From positions 1 through 6,488 of the forward strand of contig PKYM01000077.1 of assembly GCA_003132645.1 (NCBI GenBank): a DNA stretch of 6,488 nt. Reading direction: 5' to 3'. Below are positions 5,989 through 6,488 of the stretch, in pieces. A program made the position numbers and the translations under genes. The DNA comes from Actinomycetota bacterium (GTDB taxonomy: Bacteria; Actinomycetota; Thermoleophilia; UBA2241). Below the pieces are notes generated by a model. That model did not search any database and was not told the DNA's origin. It saw only the letters and a list, made by a program, of their open reading frames with translations. The first letter of the stretch is position 1; each line of letters begins with the position of its first letter.

Positions 5989-6036
5989 CAAGTGCGCAGA
6001 CCCCGTGGCCTATTGCGCACTTGCTGTGCGCACCTG
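5989..6036. repeat. Left cluster of CAAGTGCGCA repeats
   Basis: CAAGTGCGCA is at 5989-5998 (+), its reverse complement at 6014-6023, and a one-mismatch reverse copy, TGCGCACCTG, at 6027-6036. The first two form a 10-bp stem with a 15-base loop six bases after the helicase stop. The third contains GTGCGCAC (6026-6033), a perfect 8-bp palindrome. No T-run follows, so a simple terminator is unlikely. Confidence 0.9.
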
Positions 6037-6055
6037 GGCGACCCAAAGAGCGATT

Positions 6056-6099
6056 GCTGCTGCCACCCCGGCCTCTCAGCCGGGTGGCGGGCAGCCACC
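6056..6099. repeat. Strong GC hairpin with a competing second hairpin
   Basis: GCTGC (6056-6060) pairs with GCAGC (6091-6095). GCCACCCCGGC (6062-6072) pairs with GCCGGGTGGC (6079-6088) with one bulged C; the loop is CTCTCA. A rival stem uses GGTGGC (6083-6088) with GCCACC (6094-6099), so the two folds exclude each other. Confidence 0.75.
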
Positions 6100-6104
6100 G
6101 TGAG

Positions 6105-6154
6105 GGTGAAAACACAAGTGCGCAGTACCTTTCACCTTATAGGGTGCGCACTTG
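6105..6154. repeat. Right cluster: two interleaved inverted repeats
   Basis: GGTGAAA (6105-6111) matches TTTCACC (6130-6136), and CAAGTGCGCA (6115-6124) matches TGCGCACTTG (6145-6154). The order of arms is A-B-A'-B', so both pairs can form together only as a pseudoknot-like fold. As DNA they may be two overlapping binding sites. The segment between B and B' is the most AT-rich of the block. Confidence 0.85.
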
Positions 6155-6172
6155 CGTACTGGGATCACGGCC

Positions 6173-6367
6173 ATGAGCCGCCAGATCCCCGCGCAGCGTC
6201 TCGCCGCCTTCGACGTCCTGGCCGAGGTCGCCCGCACTCACCCCGTCGTGGTCTACGTCCGCGACCGCGCCGTGCGGCGCCAGTACCTGCGCGCCTTCGT
6301 GAAGCGCGGCGTCGACTTGAACCGCGTGTACTTCCACACAATCCCCGACCGGGAGACGACACCATGA
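6173..6367 (+). CDS. Small basic protein of unknown function (64 aa)
   Basis: The product, MSRQIPAQRLAAFDVLAEV at the start and HTIPDRETTP at the end, is not one I recognise. It has an amphipathic N-terminal helix, a short beta-type strand (PVVVYVRD) and a basic helix (RAVRRQYLRAFVKRG). There is no membrane segment or signal peptide. GGGA (6161-6164) lies eight bases before the ATG at 6173. The in-frame TTG at 6152 lies in the repeat arm and is not credible. Its stop overlaps the next start (ATGA, 6364-6367), so the two are translationally coupled. Its position directly after the candidate origin suggests an element accessory or regulatory gene. GC-rich codon use like its neighbours supports real coding. 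Confidence 0.65.
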   Translation: MSRQIPAQRLAAFDVLAEVARTHPVVVYVRDRAVRRQYLRAFVKRGVDLNRVYFHTIPDRETTP

Positions 6368-6488
6368 GCACCGACCTGAGAACCCGCATCCTGGCCGCCT
6401 ACGCCGACGCCTCCATGCCGCTCACGGATGCCCAGCGCGCCGCCGCGGTGCGCATCGTCACCTCCCTGCCGGACGAGTTCTTCGAGCT
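6364..6488 (+). CDS. Unknown protein, 3' end cut by the window
   Basis: Only the first 41 residues are visible: MSTDLRTRILAAYADASM followed by a helical segment (TDAQRAAAVRIVTSLPDEFF). The ATG overlaps the stop of the preceding gene (ATGA) and has GGGAG at 6351-6355, eight bases upstream, a good ribosome-binding site. Third codon positions are almost all G or C. The product appears helical and soluble as far as it goes. No family can be named from this piece. Confidence 0.65.
   Translation, partial: MSTDLRTRILAAYADASMPLTDAQRAAAVRIVTSLPDEFFE

Larger units (their letters stand above)
5984..6172. other. Candidate origin of replication with iteron-like repeats and hairpins
   Basis: 189 non-coding bases directly after the helicase gene are unusually dense in repeats. 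Five copies of CAAGTGCGCA (four exact, one with a single mismatch) occur in mixed orientation in two clusters, 5989-6036 and 6115-6154. A strong GC hairpin sits between them (6056-6095), and a relatively AT-rich segment (TTTCACCTTATAGG) lies inside the right cluster. In replicating islands and phage satellites the origin often sits just beside the primase/helicase genes and carries short repeats bound by the initiator. An alternative is an operator or partition site for the downstream genes. The repeats are seen; origin function is inferred. Confidence 0.55.

Noticed and set aside
5989..6023. Intrinsic terminator after the helicase gene
   Set aside because: The 10-bp stem has a 15-base loop and no T-run, and the same 10-mer recurs downstream, which fits a protein-binding repeat better.
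5144..6115. 323-codon minus-strand frame opposite the helicase
   Set aside because: It lies antisense to a helicase with clear Walker motifs and runs into the non-coding repeat block; no domain is seen.
5984..6172. CRISPR-like array
   Set aside because: Repeats are only 10 bp, in both orientations and irregularly spaced, with no spacers of constant length.
6329..6488. Right attachment site inside the window
   Set aside because: No second copy of the tRNA-Thr 3' end was found anywhere right of the integrase.

Overview
The window is GC-rich (roughly two thirds or more G+C by eye) and its coding strands strongly prefer G or C at third codon positions. Together with GTG starts and the style of the replication genes, this suggests a high-GC bacterium, most likely an actinobacterium. 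That placement is inference; no taxonomic marker gene is present.

Left part (1-2237), ordinary chromosome. The 3' part of a GT-B (family GT4-like) glycosyltransferase runs in from the left edge. It converges, with a 4-base stop overlap, on a small unknown gene on the minus strand. Upstream of that small gene, also on the minus strand, lies a GT2-like (GT-A fold) glycosyltransferase with a cysteine-rich, zinc-ribbon-like C-terminus. A roughly 30-bp sequence covering the stop codon of the GT2 gene is duplicated at a 39-bp period and can form two alternative hairpins. This part looks like a surface-glycan locus.

Junction (2231-2472). A complete tRNA-Thr(CGT) gene with its own promoter is followed by a tyrosine recombinase gene. 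This is the usual signature of the left end (attL) of an integrated element that used the tRNA 3' end as its attachment site. The right end is not in the window.

Right part (2357-6488), integrated element. In order it carries an integrase, a small winged-helix/excisionase-like DNA-binding protein, a primase-like protein with a CHC2-type zinc finger and a TOPRIM domain, a RecA-fold helicase of the RepA/AAA_25 type, a 189-bp non-coding block, and two small coupled genes of unknown function, the last cut by the window edge. The non-coding block carries five copies of CAAGTGCGCA in both orientations plus strong hairpins and is a good candidate origin of replication. HTH, primase and helicase genes are tightly spaced (14 nt, then an ATGA overlap) and probably form one operon. 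The layout int - xis-like - primase - helicase - iteron-like block resembles that of replicating genomic islands and phage satellites: the integrase and excisionase would move the element in and out of the tRNA, and the primase and helicase would copy it from the adjacent origin. No capsid, packaging, conjugation, defence or repressor gene is visible here, so whether it is a satellite, an integrative conjugative element or a prophage fragment cannot be settled from this window.
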